Shown one piece after another: positions 55,450-64,000 of a DNA stretch of 64,000 nt. The position numbers and the translations under genes are program-made. The notes beneath the pieces were generated by a model. That model worked only from the letters and a program-made list of their open reading frames with translations, was not told the origin of the DNA and made no database searches. Location of the stretch: positions 32,101 to 96,100 of the forward strand of contig NZ_BOOR01000002.1 in assembly GCF_016863335.1 (NCBI RefSeq), read 5' to 3'. Positions within the stretch are counted from its first letter, which is position 1; every line of letters starts with the position of its first letter. The DNA comes from Planotetraspora thailandica (GTDB lineage: Bacteria; Actinomycetota; Actinomycetes; Streptosporangiales; Streptosporangiaceae).

Positions 55450-57155
55450 CGCCCATCGGCCAGGTCGACCTCGTCATCCGCGGCGGGCGGGTCGCCTCCG
55501 TCCAGACCGGAGAGCTCTTCGCGGCGGACGTGGCCGTCACGGGCGGGCTGATCCGCGCGGTGCTCCCCGCCGGCACACCGGTGGACGCGGCACAGCGGAT
55601 CGACGCGAGCGGGCGGATCGTGGTGCCCGGGTTCGTCGACGCCCACATGCACGTCGAGTCCGCGCTGATCACCCCGGGGGAGTTCGCCCGCGTGGCGCTG
55701 GCCCGCGGCACGACCACCGTGCTCGCCGACCCCCACGAGATCGTCAACGTCGCGGGCCGCGACGCGATGGCGTGGATGATCGAGCAGGGCCGCCGTACCC
55801 CGATGACCATGCGCTGGGCGGTGCCGTCGTGCGTGCCCGCGCTGGAGGGCTTCGAGACCGCGGGCGCCACGCTGACCGCCGACGACATCGACACGATGTT
55901 GTCCTGGGACGGCGTCACCACGCTCGGCGAGGTCATGGACTACCGCGCGGTGGTCGCGGGCGATCGGCGCATGCGCGACATCATCTCGGCCGCGCGCCGC
56001 CACGGAGTGCGGCTGGACGGGCACTGCCCGAACCTGTCCGGCGCCGACCTCAACGCGTACATGTGGGCCGGCATCGACTCCGACCACACCAAGAACACGC
56101 CAGCGGTCGTGGTGGAGAAGGCGCGGCTGGGCATGCTGCTCATGCTCCAGGAGAAGAGCCTGACTCCCGAGGTCGTGGAGGCCATGCTCTCCCTGCCGGT
56201 GCTCCCGGAGTTCTGCGTCGTCACCGACGACCTCGTGGCCGACGCGATCATCGACCGCGGGCACCTCGACCATGTGGCGAGGGTCGCGATCCGGCGCGGC
56301 CTGCCGCCGTGGTCGGTGCTGCGCGCGCTCACGCTGCATCCCGCCCGGCGCCTCGGCCTGACCGACCGCGGAGCGGTCGCACCCGGGCTCCGGGCCGACC
56401 TCGTGCTCGTGGACTCCCTTGAGCATCTGCGGCCGGCACTCGTGATCGCAGGCGGCGCCGTCGTCGCCCGCGACGGCGCGTACGCCGGGCCGCAGATCCC
56501 GGTCGCGGCCAACCCGTTCGCCCATTCGGTGAACCTGCCTCCGCTCGAGGACATCGCCTGGACGGTGGACCTGCCGGACGGCGAACACACCTTCCGCGCG
56601 ATCCGCGTCAACGCGGTCGACACTTACACCGTCCCCGACCAGGTGACGTTGTCCGTCCGGGGCGGCGTCGTCCACTGGGCCGGCCGTACGGCGCTGGCGG
56701 TCGTGATCGAACGCCACAGATCGACCGGCAACCGGACCTTCGTGCCCGTCGTCGGGTTCGATCTGTCCGAGGGCGGCCTGGCCACGACGTACGCCCACGA
56801 CAGCCACAACCTGACGCTGCTGGGCACCTCGCCCGAGCATCTCCTGCGCGCCGCCAACCGGGTCATCCGGTTCGGGGGCGGCATGGCGCTCGAACGTGCC
56901 GGATCGCCCGTCGTGGAGTTGCCGCTGCCGGTGGGCGGAGTCATGTCCGACCAGCCGGCGGAGACGGTCGCCCGCAAGACGGCCGAACTCCGGGCCGCGC
57001 TGGTCGACTGGGGATGGGCCAACGCCAACCCCTTCATGAGCGTGTCGACGCTCGGCCTGCCGGTGTCGCCGGAGGTGAAGGTGACGGACCGGGGACTGGT
57101 CCGGGTCGTCGAGCGCGCCTGGGAGCCGCCGCTGGTGGCGCCGGCCACCTCGTAG
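55446..57155 (+). CDS. ade: Adenine deaminase family protein
   Basis: 569 residues, ATG 55446 with GAGGAG upstream. Amidohydrolase-superfamily adenine deaminase (Ade): metal site GFVDAHMHVES, then LADPHEIVN, TLGEVMDY, LDGHCPNLSG, TDDLVADAI and the C-terminal-domain motif TYAHDSHNL. It converts adenine to hypoxanthine and ammonia. Last gene of the unit. Together with the hydrolase it would turn imported adenosine into ribose and hypoxanthine. A related substrate cannot be excluded. Confidence 0.9.
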   Translation: MTPIGQVDLVIRGGRVASVQTGELFAADVAVTGGLIRAVLPAGTPVDAAQRIDASGRIVVPGFVDAHMHVESALITPGEFARVALARGTTTVLADPHEIVNVAGRDAMAWMIEQGRRTPMTMRWAVPSCVPALEGFETAGATLTADDIDTMLSWDGVTTLGEVMDYRAVVAGDRRMRDIISAARRHGVRLDGHCPNLSGADLNAYMWAGIDSDHTKNTPAVVVEKARLGMLLMLQEKSLTPEVVEAMLSLPVLPEFCVVTDDLVADAIIDRGHLDHVARVAIRRGLPPWSVLRALTLHPARRLGLTDRGAVAPGLRADLVLVDSLEHLRPALVIAGGAVVARDGAYAGPQIPVAANPFAHSVNLPPLEDIAWTVDLPDGEHTFRAIRVNAVDTYTVPDQVTLSVRGGVVHWAGRTALAVVIERHRSTGNRTFVPVVGFDLSEGGLATTYAHDSHNLTLLGTSPEHLLRAANRVIRFGGGMALERAGSPVVELPLPVGGVMSDQPAETVARKTAELRAALVDWGWANANPFMSVSTLGLPVSPEVKVTDRGLVRVVERAWEPPLVAPATS

Positions 57156-57189
57156 GAGCGGACTCGGCCGCGCCCTGTGCCGGTGATCG

Positions 57190-57460
57190 GGGCGCGGCCT
57201 GCTCGGGCAGATACTGGGTGACCGTCCTGAGCTCCGGGACGTTGCCGAGTCCCTGCGACCCGAGGAAGAACACCGGGCAGCAGGATCGCGAGAGAGAGCG
57301 TGGAGCTGCGCAGCATCGTCGCGACTCCCATGGCGAACACGCAGATCAGCGTCAGGTTGAGGCAGGCGGCGATGGCGGCGGCAGCCGCGCCGTCCGCGCC
57401 GATGGACGTTCCGTACGGGCCCAGCCCCGCCTGTGCCGAGAAGAAGCTCGGCTGCTCGAA
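57190..57460 (-). pseudogene. Remnant of an ABC-2 permease gene, frameshifted
   Basis: On the minus strand, one frame reads FEQPSFFSAQAGLGPYGTS down to MLRSSTLSLAILLP, and the next frame continues VFFLGSQGLGNVPELRTVTQ then YLPEQA. The join needs one base removed around 57271-57276. The combined text looks like the C-terminal half of an actinobacterial ABC-2 permease (the VTQYLPEQA ending is characteristic). An in-frame TGA lies just before FEQPS, and no ATPase or start remains. Decayed fragment; no gene is otherwise seen in the 420-bp gap. Confidence 0.6.
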
Positions 57461-57575
57461 CCGTGTTCAGGCCGCTCTGCTGGTCCGCGACGCGAGATGA
57501 CAGGCGCCGATGAAGGGGACGGACCGGAGCGACGGCCGCGAGGCTGACGCCGTGCTCCGGTCCGTGTGGGCAGCG

Positions 57576-58142
57576 TCAATTCCGCTCGGTCACCACGGGC
57601 CACTTCGGCGTGGTCGCCACGGGAGTGTCGGCCTTGCCCCAGAAGCCGAACGACTCTTCGTCTACCTTCTTCTCCTCCTCCGGTTCCTGGAGTTCGTCCT
57701 CGTCCTCGTCCCGGGCCGGAGCCGCCCACCGGGACGGCATGAGCACGGGGATGAGCAGGGCCACGCCGAGCAGGCCGTACACGCCGGTGGACAGCAACGT
57801 GATCACGCCCTTGCCGGCCAGCACGAGCTCCTGCTGTACGGCGGAGCCGGTGGGGACGAGGCTGGTGGCCGTCGAGGCGTCCAGGGCGTAGAGCACGGTC
57901 CATGCCAGCAGCGCTATCGCGGGGACCAATGCCGCCAGCGGGGATGTCCGCATGGCCAGCACCAGGCCGAGGAGCACACCCACCACGACCATCACGCCGA
58001 GAGCGATCAACATCCGCGGTTGCGTGGCCGGGTCGAGGTTCTCCGAGACGCCTCGAACCAGCTCCTGGGCGGCCCAGCCGCCGCCGACCACGAGACCCGC
58101 CGCGACGACCACGCCGACGAGGAAGCCGAAAAAGTGTCGCAT
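57576..58142 (-). CDS. Small membrane protein, four helices, acidic tail
   Basis: 188 residues from ATG 58142, which has a perfect AAGGAGGT five bases upstream. Four hydrophobic helices (about 4-24, 46-62, 67-87 and 115-136) and a cytoplasmic tail very rich in Asp and Glu (RDEDEDELQEPEEEKKVDEE). I do not recognise a characterised family. Monocistronic by position. Confidence 0.8.
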   Translation of the reverse strand: MRHFFGFLVGVVVAAGLVVGGGWAAQELVRGVSENLDPATQPRMLIALGVMVVVGVLLGLVLAMRTSPLAALVPAIALLAWTVLYALDASTATSLVPTGSAVQQELVLAGKGVITLLSTGVYGLLGVALLIPVLMPSRWAAPARDEDEDELQEPEEEKKVDEESFGFWGKADTPVATTPKWPVVTERN

Positions 58143-58477
58143 AACCACCTCCTTGTGAGAGGACCCTTTGGGGGTGGGCCCTTTTCGGTTCGCCGCAACA
58201 TTAGCGATGAAACATCCCAAACCGCACCCGATTCTGACAATTCGTCAATCAGTCGCGTCGGAGATCGCCGGTGCGTGAGCGGTACGGGGACGGCCGGGAC
58301 TGGGCTTCTCGCCGGGAAAGATCCCAGGTGGCGGGTCGATGGAGACCCTGAAGAGGGGTGCTGTTCCGCAACGGGGACGTGAGGCAGGACGGGCGCCGAT
58401 TCCTGTTGCCGCCATGGCCTGCCGGGGAGACACCTGAGCGAACGCGCCGCCGCGCGGCACGTCCGCTCAGCCGATTC
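58143..58477. other. Intergenic region without recognisable gene
   Basis: Spacer upstream of the small membrane protein gene and downstream of the ACT gene. A short dyad TGAC-AATTC-GTCA lies at 58235-58247; read on the minus strand it supplies TTGACG and TTGTCA, possible -35 hexamers for the membrane protein gene. No convincing small gene or RNA was seen. Confidence 0.5.
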
Positions 58478-58867
58478 CTATCCCTTGATCTGGTCGCCCA
58501 GCGCCGTTCGCGCCCCCTCCAAGTTGTCGACGGACAGTGCGAACAGGATCTCGCCCTGGCAGATCGACATGGGGAGCAGCCATTCCACGTTCACGTTGGC
58601 GTTCGCCAGCTTGCGCGCGAACTTCGCCGCTTCGCCGGGCCGGTCGGCGCAGGACACCTGAAGAGCGGAATGCTCGGTGAAGTCGATGCCGGCGCCTTCC
58701 AACGCCGCCGCGGCGGCAGACTCGTCCGATGCGGTGAAGCAGACGGTCCCATGGTCGCCTGAGGTGACTCCGGCCGGTTCGATGTTGACGTTGCCGCGGC
58801 CGAGCACCTCGCAGACGTGGGCGAACTCGCCGGGCTGGTTCTTCATTTCGACGGTGTAGATGTTCAT
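58478..58867 (-). CDS. Tandem ACT-domain protein
   Basis: 129 residues from ATG 58867 with GGGAG six bases upstream. Two small ACT-like units: MNIYTVEMKNQPGEFAHVCE with RGNVNIEPAGV, then VSCADRPGEAAKFARKLANA with VNVEWLLP. No catalytic domain. Probably an amino-acid-binding sensor or partner of an enzyme encoded elsewhere. Isolated gene, divergent from an ABC exporter operon. Confidence 0.85.
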   Translation of the reverse strand: MNIYTVEMKNQPGEFAHVCEVLGRGNVNIEPAGVTSGDHGTVCFTASDESAAAAALEGAGIDFTEHSALQVSCADRPGEAAKFARKLANANVNVEWLLPMSICQGEILFALSVDNLEGARTALGDQIKG

Positions 58868-59111
58868 GGCGACTCCCTGTGGTCGTGGCCAAATCACATC
58901 CGTCAGTTGCGACATTACGCCCCTCGGCGGGCACCGCCGAGGGGGACCTGCGCGATCCACTTCAGGGTGTGCCCGTCGCCGGCGACAAGATCCTCGGTCG
59001 GCCGCGGATGCGGCTCGGCGCCTCCTCGAAGGCCGCGACTGACAAATGTCATGGCGAAGCCCGGATGTGCGGCACTGACGGCGACCGGGCGATCTCCCTA
59101 GCGTTGCCTTC

Positions 59112-59996
59112 ATGAACGCCATCGCCTTCAACGGCGTCACCAAGAAGTACGGCGACGTGGTCGCGGTCGACGGGTTGTCGCTGGACATCCCGGCCGGCAG
59201 CACGGTGGCCCTTCTCGGGCCCAACGGCGCGGGCAAGTCGACCTCCATCAACATGCTGCTGGGGCTGTTGCGCCCGACCAGCGGCGAGATCACCGTCTTC
59301 GGCAGCAGCCCGGACGAGGCGGTCGCGCGCGGGGACATCGGCGCGATGCTCCAGGAGGGCGCGCTCATCCCCGAGCTGACCGTCAGGGAGTCGGTCGACT
59401 TCATCAGGCGGCTCTACCCGAATCCGCTGCCGCTCGACGACGTGCTGCGGATGGCCGACCTGACCGATCTTGCCGGCCGGCGGGCCGACAAGCTGTCCGG
59501 CGGCCAGACCCAGCGCGTGCGGTTCGCCCTGGCCGTCGCGGGCGGCCCGAAGCTGCTGCTGCTCGACGAGCCGACGGCGGCCATGGACGTCGAGTCACGC
59601 CGGGCCTTCTGGGGCAACATGCGGTCCTACGCCGCGCAGGGCCGGACGATCGTGTTCGCCACCCACTACCTGGAAGAGGCGGACGAGAACTCCGACCGGG
59701 TCGTCGTGGTCGCCAAGGGCCGGGTCGTCGCCGACGGCACCGCCGCCGAGATCAAGGCGGGTGTGGCCGGGCACGCGGTGAGCTTCCGCCTCGGCGACCA
59801 GCCGGCCGCCGGGCTCGACGCGCTCGCCGGGGTGTCGGCGGTCGAGATCCAGGCCGGCCGGGTCACCGTCAAGACCAGCGACCCCGACGCCACCGTCGAA
59901 GCGCTCTATCGCAAGACGACCCTCGACATCCGCGACCTCCAGATCCACGGGGCCGATCTGGAGGACGCCTTCCTCGCCCTCACCAAGGAGTCCTGA
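59112..59996 (+). CDS. ABC exporter ATP-binding protein
   Basis: 294 residues. Walker A GPNGAGKSTS, signature LSGGQTQRVRFALA, Walker B LLLLDEPTAAMD, and FATHYLEEADE as H-loop. First gene of ATPase-permease-kinase-regulator. In this layout the exporter is often controlled by the kinase pair next to it (DesKR or antibiotic-sensing type). No strong ribosome site was seen; possibly leaderless. Confidence 0.92.
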   Translation: MNAIAFNGVTKKYGDVVAVDGLSLDIPAGSTVALLGPNGAGKSTSINMLLGLLRPTSGEITVFGSSPDEAVARGDIGAMLQEGALIPELTVRESVDFIRRLYPNPLPLDDVLRMADLTDLAGRRADKLSGGQTQRVRFALAVAGGPKLLLLDEPTAAMDVESRRAFWGNMRSYAAQGRTIVFATHYLEEADENSDRVVVVAKGRVVADGTAAEIKAGVAGHAVSFRLGDQPAAGLDALAGVSAVEIQAGRVTVKTSDPDATVEALYRKTTLDIRDLQIHGADLEDAFLALTKES

Positions 59997-59998
59997 GC

Positions 59999-60736
59999 AT
60001 GCGGCACTATCTCAAGATCGAACTGCTGCGGATGCTCCGCAACAAGCGGTACATCATCTTCGTGATCGCCTTCCCCGTGCTCTTCTACCTCCTCTACTCC
60101 AACCTCTGGGGTTCGGAGGTCGACCAGGCCACGGGAGTCAAGGGCAGCGTGACCCTCATGGTCTCCATGGGCGCCTACGGCGCGCTCGCCGCGTCGATCA
60201 TGTCGAGCGCGGTGCCGTGGTCGCAGGAGCGGCAGAGCGGCTGGCTGCGCCAGCTGCAGATCACGCCGCTGCCCGGCTGGACGATCATCGTGACCAAATT
60301 GATCGCCTCGATGGTGCTGGTGCTGCCCGCGCTGCTGCTGGTCGCCCTGGCCGCCGTGCTCACGCAGCACGTGTCGCTACCCGCGGGGGAGTGGGTGGGG
60401 CTCATCGCCGCGTTGTGGATCGGCACGATCCCCTTCATCGCCCTGGGTCTGGCGATCGGTTCGGTCCTGCCGCCCGACACCGCGCAGCCTGTGGCCGTCA
60501 TCGGCATGTTCGGGCTGGCACTGCTCGGCGGCCTGTGGTTCCCCGAGAGCCTCATGCCGGAGACCATGAAGTCCATCGCGCACGTGCTGCCGTCCTACGA
60601 CTACGCGAACATCGGCTGGCAGATCGTGGCCGGTGAGACCCCGCAGGCTTCGATGATCCTCGGGGTGGCCGCCTGGGCGGTCGGGCTCGGCGCACTCGCC
60701 CTCCTCGCCTACCGGCGGGCCACCGTCCGCGCCTGA
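59999..60736 (+). CDS. ABC-2 exporter permease
   Basis: 245 residues from ATG 59999, two bases after the ATPase stop. Six hydrophobic helices; the N-terminal LLRMLRNKRYIIFVIAFPV and late PESLMPETMKSIAHVLPSYD are typical of exporter permeases next to DesK-like kinases. Substrate unknown: lipids, peptides or drugs. Confidence 0.9.
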   Translation: MRHYLKIELLRMLRNKRYIIFVIAFPVLFYLLYSNLWGSEVDQATGVKGSVTLMVSMGAYGALAASIMSSAVPWSQERQSGWLRQLQITPLPGWTIIVTKLIASMVLVLPALLLVALAAVLTQHVSLPAGEWVGLIAALWIGTIPFIALGLAIGSVLPPDTAQPVAVIGMFGLALLGGLWFPESLMPETMKSIAHVLPSYDYANIGWQIVAGETPQASMILGVAAWAVGLGALALLAYRRATVRA

Positions 60737-60860
60737 ACGGCCGACGCCGTCCGAGGCCCGGCCGTACGGCGGGCACGGACGGCGCCGCCCGCGGGGCCGT
60801 ACGGTTGTGGGGCACGTGGGCGATGCCCGGATATAGCCGGAAAGGAGGAGGAAAGCGTAA

Positions 60861-62087
60861 ATGGGCTGGTTCAGCAGCATCTTCGTGTTCGGCACGGCGG
60901 ATGCCAGGTCGTCTCGGTGGCGACGCCTGATCGGCATCATGTTCGGATTCGTCTACCTCTTCTATCCGGTGCTCGGCATCTACGACGGCAGGGTGACGGG
61001 CTCCGAGGCAGCCGTGCAGATCGTGGCTCTTGCCCTATTCGTAGGGGCCTATCTGGCAACGGTGTTGTCCGCGCCGGACGACCATGAAGAGCGCAACAGG
61101 TGGACGCCGCCTCTCCTCGGCGTCATCACCGTCATGGCCCTGGCCTATCCGCTTTTCTTCGGGGGCGAGTGGCTCGCCCTGCCGATCTACGTGTCGATCG
61201 TCTACTCGATGGCGCTGCCGCCCCGTCACGCTCTGCCGGGCGTCGGCGGCATGGCCCTGATCGTCCTCGCCGACGGCCTGATCACCAAGACCGACGGCGG
61301 CACCTTGACGCTCCTCATCGTCGAGATATTCACCCTCGGCCTGCTTTTCATGGGCGTGCGCAACACCCGGCTGCTCGTCTTCCAGGTACGGCAGGCCCAG
61401 CAGGAGGTGGCCCGGCTGGCGGCCACGGAGGAACGCCTGCGGATCGCCCGCGACCTGCACGACCTGCTCGGCCACAGCCTGTCGCTCATCGCCCTGAAGA
61501 GCGAGCTCGCCCGCCGGCTCGCCGAGCAGGGCTCGGAGCGTGTGGTGCGGGAGGTGGCCGACATCGAGGAGGTGGCCCGGCAGGCGCTCGCCGAGGTGCG
61601 CGAGGCCGTCTCCGGATATCGCAAGCGCTGCCTGTCGGAGGAGATCGACGGCGCTCGCACGGCACTGGCCGCCGCGGGAGTGGAGCTGACCGTGCGCACG
61701 GCCGGCACGCCGCTGCCCGACGCCCTCGACGGGCTGTTCGGCTGGGCCGTCCGCGAGGGGGTGACCAACGTCATCCGGCACGCCCGCGCGACCCGCTGCG
61801 AGATCACCGTCACGTACGGCAAGGCGGGCGCGCTGCTGGAGATCGCCGACAACGGCGTGGGCGGGCCGTACCAGCCGGGGAGCGGCATGACGGGTCTGAC
61901 CGAGCGGGTCGGCGCTGAGGGCGGCTCGGTCGAGGCCGATCCATCGCCGGCGGGCTTCCGGCTGCGGGTCGTCGTCCCGAACCGGCCCGCCGAACCGGAC
62001 CGCTCCGGTGGCGAGCCGACCGGCGGAACCGACCGCGTGCTGGGCGGCTTGAAGGGGCTGTCCGGGCGATATGCCGCGGAACGATAG
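60861..62087 (+). CDS. DesK-like membrane histidine kinase
   Basis: 408 residues with a very strong AAAGGAGGAGG site upstream. Five or six N-terminal helices, a coiled linker (VRQAQQEVARLAATEERL), phosphoacceptor histidine in RDLHDLLGHSLSLIALKSE and HATPase motifs REGVTNVIRHA and GSGMTGLTERV. Layout matches DesK, the membrane-thickness/temperature sensor, but many actinobacterial homologues sense envelope stress or antibiotics. Starts 125 bp after the permease. Confidence 0.93.
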   Translation: MGWFSSIFVFGTADARSSRWRRLIGIMFGFVYLFYPVLGIYDGRVTGSEAAVQIVALALFVGAYLATVLSAPDDHEERNRWTPPLLGVITVMALAYPLFFGGEWLALPIYVSIVYSMALPPRHALPGVGGMALIVLADGLITKTDGGTLTLLIVEIFTLGLLFMGVRNTRLLVFQVRQAQQEVARLAATEERLRIARDLHDLLGHSLSLIALKSELARRLAEQGSERVVREVADIEEVARQALAEVREAVSGYRKRCLSEEIDGARTALAAAGVELTVRTAGTPLPDALDGLFGWAVREGVTNVIRHARATRCEITVTYGKAGALLEIADNGVGGPYQPGSGMTGLTERVGAEGGSVEADPSPAGFRLRVVVPNRPAEPDRSGGEPTGGTDRVLGGLKGLSGRYAAER

Positions 62088-62097
62088 ATTGACCCCC

Positions 62098-62703
62098 GTG
62101 ATCCGCGTCATTCTGGCGGAGGACCAGACCATGATCCGGGGAGCGCTCGCCTCCCTGCTGAGCCTCGAACCCGACATCGATGTGGTGGGGGAGGCCGCGA
62201 ACGGAGACGAGGCGGTCGCCGTCGCGACGGCCACGCGGCCCGACGTCGCCCTGCTGGACATCGAGATGCCCGGAGGGGACGGCATCACCGCGGCCGGGGA
62301 GATCCGCCGCGCGGTGCCCGAGTGCCACGTGATGATCCTGACGACCTTCGGCAGGCCGGGTTACCTCCGCAGGGCGATGGAGGCGGGCGCGGCGGCCTTC
62401 CTCGTCAAGGACAGCCCGGCCCGCGAGCTGGCCGCGGCGATCAGGAGGGTGCTCGCCGGAGAACGCGTGATCGACCCCGGCCTGGCCGCCGCAGCCCTCA
62501 GCGCCGGTCCGAACCCGCTGTCGCCGCGCGAGCGGGAGGTCCTGGGCGCGGCCGCGGACGGCTCGACGATCAGTGACATCGCCGACGGGCTGCATCTGTC
62601 GGAGGGCACCGTGCGCAACTACCTGTCGTCGGCGATCCAGAAGACCGGGGCGCGCAACCGGATCGAGGCGGTGCAGAAGGCGCACGCCCACGGCTGGCTC
62701 TGA
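62098..62703 (+). CDS. DesR-like response regulator
   Basis: 201 residues from GTG 62098, ten bases after the kinase stop; ATG 62071 would overlap the kinase by 17 bp. Receiver domain with LAEDQTMIRGAL and phospho-aspartate in ALLDIEMPGGDG; LuxR helix-turn-helix LSPREREVLGAAADGSTISD. Partner of the upstream kinase, and likely regulator of the exporter pair. Confidence 0.93.
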   Translation: MIRVILAEDQTMIRGALASLLSLEPDIDVVGEAANGDEAVAVATATRPDVALLDIEMPGGDGITAAGEIRRAVPECHVMILTTFGRPGYLRRAMEAGAAAFLVKDSPARELAAAIRRVLAGERVIDPGLAAAALSAGPNPLSPREREVLGAAADGSTISDIADGLHLSEGTVRNYLSSAIQKTGARNRIEAVQKAHAHGWL

Positions 62704-62739
62704 ACCCCGGCGGCGCCGGGGCCCGCGTGAATAGGGCGC

Positions 62740-64000
62740 TCAGCGCCCCTGTATCTGGGCGACGTGGCGGATGAGGTCGCTGACCCGCACCACACCCAGG
62801 CACCGGCCGACCTCGTCCACGACCACGAGGTCGTCGTAGACCCGCTCGTTGTCGCGCCCCGCCACCTGCATGGCGGCAATAGCCGGGGTGGTCTTCGGAA
62901 CGACCTTGGCCGGGTCGGCCAGCCGCTGGGCCGGCTTCTTGGCGTGCAGGGCGTGGCCGTACGCGCCCGCCATGAACAGCAGGAACCGGCTGCGGTCGAT
63001 GCTGCCCTGGGGCCGCTGGTACTCGTCCACGACGATGACGCTGGAGATGGACGGCTCCGAGCTGAGGACCGACATCACGTCCTCGGCCGTCGACTCCATG
63101 GGGATCGTCACGGCCGGGAGCAGGAGCTCCTGCACCCGCGGGCCCAGCATGATGTTGGCCGAGGTGGTCTCGGGCTGGGGCAGCGGCACGTTGACCCGGT
63201 TCTGCCCGGTGGACGGCTTCCAGTCCGAAGGGGCGAGCAGCGGGCCCTGGGCGAGGCGGATGCCCCAGCTTCGCACCGCGCCCAGCTGGATCTCGTCACG
63301 CACACCCGGGGCGAGCACGTGCGCGCCGATGCTGCGGGCGAGCGCGACCAGCGCCTCGGCCATCCCGCTCCTGCGCGCGTCGCGCGGCCCCCGCTCGACC
63401 ACGTCGGGCGAGATGAGGATCACGTACGGCGAGGAGTCGGCCACGAGTTCGAGCGAGATCGTCGAGGTGCCCATGCCGCCGAACGCGATCAGATACCCGA
63501 CGGCGCGCAGCCCGTCGATGCCGGCCAGGAGATAACGCCGGTCGCCGGGGGCGACGTCCCCCTCGATGACCAGGATGACCTCGCGGGGACGCCGGTTGGT
63601 GGAGCGCAGCGCCTCGTGGAGCGGGGCGAGGCCGGCCGAGCCCCCGAGCACGGCGGCGGCGGGGATGGGAAGCAGGAGAGGCAGCAGCGCCTCCTCACGC
63701 GCCGCCGCGTAGACGCCGCCGACGGTCGCGGCCAGGCCGTTGAGGGAGCCGCCGGGAAGTGCCGTCTGCACCTCGACCGCGATGATGCCGCCCGTGTCGA
63801 GGTCGATGATCGGCACGAAGGTGGATCCCGAGGGCATGCCGGGCGTCTCGTAGGAGGCCGCCCCCGGTGAGAAGCCCGAGGAGCCGCCGGGCGTCCCCGC
63901 GCCGGGAGTGCCGGGCACGCCTTGCCCGGACGCGCCGGGCACGCCGCCGTACTGGGTTCCCTGCGAGGGCGAGCCGTATTGGGCTCCCTGCGCGGGTGAA
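62740..64000 (-). CDS. Degenerate EAL plus CBS-domain protein, 5' end missing
   Basis: The frame is open to the right edge, so the start lies outside; at least 420 residues are visible. At the edge are Gln/Gly/Tyr repeats (AQYGSPSQGTQYGGVPG), then a Pro/Gly linker. An EAL-like domain follows, in which the usual EAL is replaced (IIAVEVQTAL) and the DDFG motif reads IAFGGMG, so phosphodiesterase activity is unlikely. The C-terminus has two CBS motifs (AVTIPMESTAEDVMSVLS and DLVVVDEVGRCLGVVRVSD). Possibly a nucleotide-binding sensor. Convergent with the response regulator. Confidence 0.8.
   Translation of the reverse strand, partial: SPAQGAQYGSPSQGTQYGGVPGASGQGVPGTPGAGTPGGSSGFSPGAASYETPGMPSGSTFVPIIDLDTGGIIAVEVQTALPGGSLNGLAATVGGVYAAAREEALLPLLLPIPAAAVLGGSAGLAPLHEALRSTNRRPREVILVIEGDVAPGDRRYLLAGIDGLRAVGYLIAFGGMGTSTISLELVADSSPYVILISPDVVERGPRDARRSGMAEALVALARSIGAHVLAPGVRDEIQLGAVRSWGIRLAQGPLLAPSDWKPSTGQNRVNVPLPQPETTSANIMLGPRVQELLLPAVTIPMESTAEDVMSVLSSEPSISSVIVVDEYQRPQGSIDRSRFLLFMAGAYGHALHAKKPAQRLADPAKVVPKTTPAIAAMQVAGRDNERVYDDLVVVDEVGRCLGVVRVSDLIRHVAQIQGR

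Noticed and set aside
58245..58460. Possible 71-residue ORF on the minus strand
   Set aside because: No ribosome site and no protein-like pattern; lies in a spacer after the ACT gene.

Overview
High-GC actinobacterial chromosome. Strong GC3 bias, many GTG and TTG starts, whiA, rbpA and the gene order all point to an actinomycete. The order is yvcK-whiA-gap-pgk-tpiA-secG, then pgl-opcA-zwf-pgi-tal-tkt / ctaB / ctaA / suf. Streptosporangiales is my best guess at the order (inference). I saw no rRNA, tRNA, prophage, integrase, transposase or cas gene.

Layout. 1-6.5 kb: end of yvcK, whiA, a membrane protein, the lower-glycolysis operon gap-pgk-tpiA with a DasR-like operator upstream, secG and rbpA. 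6.7-19.2 kb: accessory metabolism and signalling, namely a YtcJ-type amidohydrolase, a DAO-type flavoenzyme, an ACT-GNAT acetyltransferase, a stand-alone Clp_N protein, a coiled-coil protein, an orphan molybdopterin oxidoreductase, a CxxC membrane protein, a two-component system and a SLATT-like membrane protein. 19.5-28.1 kb: pentose-phosphate and upper-glycolysis block on the minus strand (tkt-tal-pgi-zwf-opcA-pgl). 28.3-37.1 kb: haem O/A synthesis (ctaB, ctaA), a DMFase-like Tat lipoprotein, a PrsW protease, a YdcF protein, an EamA exporter and an ABC-2 exporter. 37.4-44.3 kb: the SUF iron-sulfur operon sufR-B-D-Rieske-C-S-U-T, with an iron box upstream. 44.3-49.5 kb: a DEAD-box helicase with a structured leader and RGG tail, an acetyl-xylan-esterase-like hydrolase, hisE-hisG. 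49.5-57.2 kb: a LacI regulator divergent from a six-gene unit (two PotBC-type permeases, ATPase, binding lipoprotein, nucleoside hydrolase, adenine deaminase), probably a purine-nucleoside scavenging system. 57.2-64 kb: an ABC-permease pseudogene, a small membrane protein, an ACT protein, an ABC-2 exporter plus DesKR-like two-component system, and a degenerate EAL-CBS protein that runs off the right edge.

The most unusual structure is a family of intergenic arrays at about 8.4, 19.4, 35.3 and 46.6-47.1 kb. Cores reading GCATGATCAC recur at exactly 53-bp intervals in all 12 intervals measured. Each interval also carries a middle CAGGTC-like block and a GAASTTC dyad. Block centres lie about 21, 21.5 and 10.5 bp apart, i.e. 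whole turns of B-DNA. The three smaller arrays and the left half of the largest end in a C-rich block close to a gene's stop codon. The largest is a head-to-head pair of 4+4 cores. They are not coding (53 is not a multiple of 3), and not CRISPR or transposon-like. They look like phased sites for a DNA-binding protein, or boundary elements between transcription units. I know of no described family that matches.
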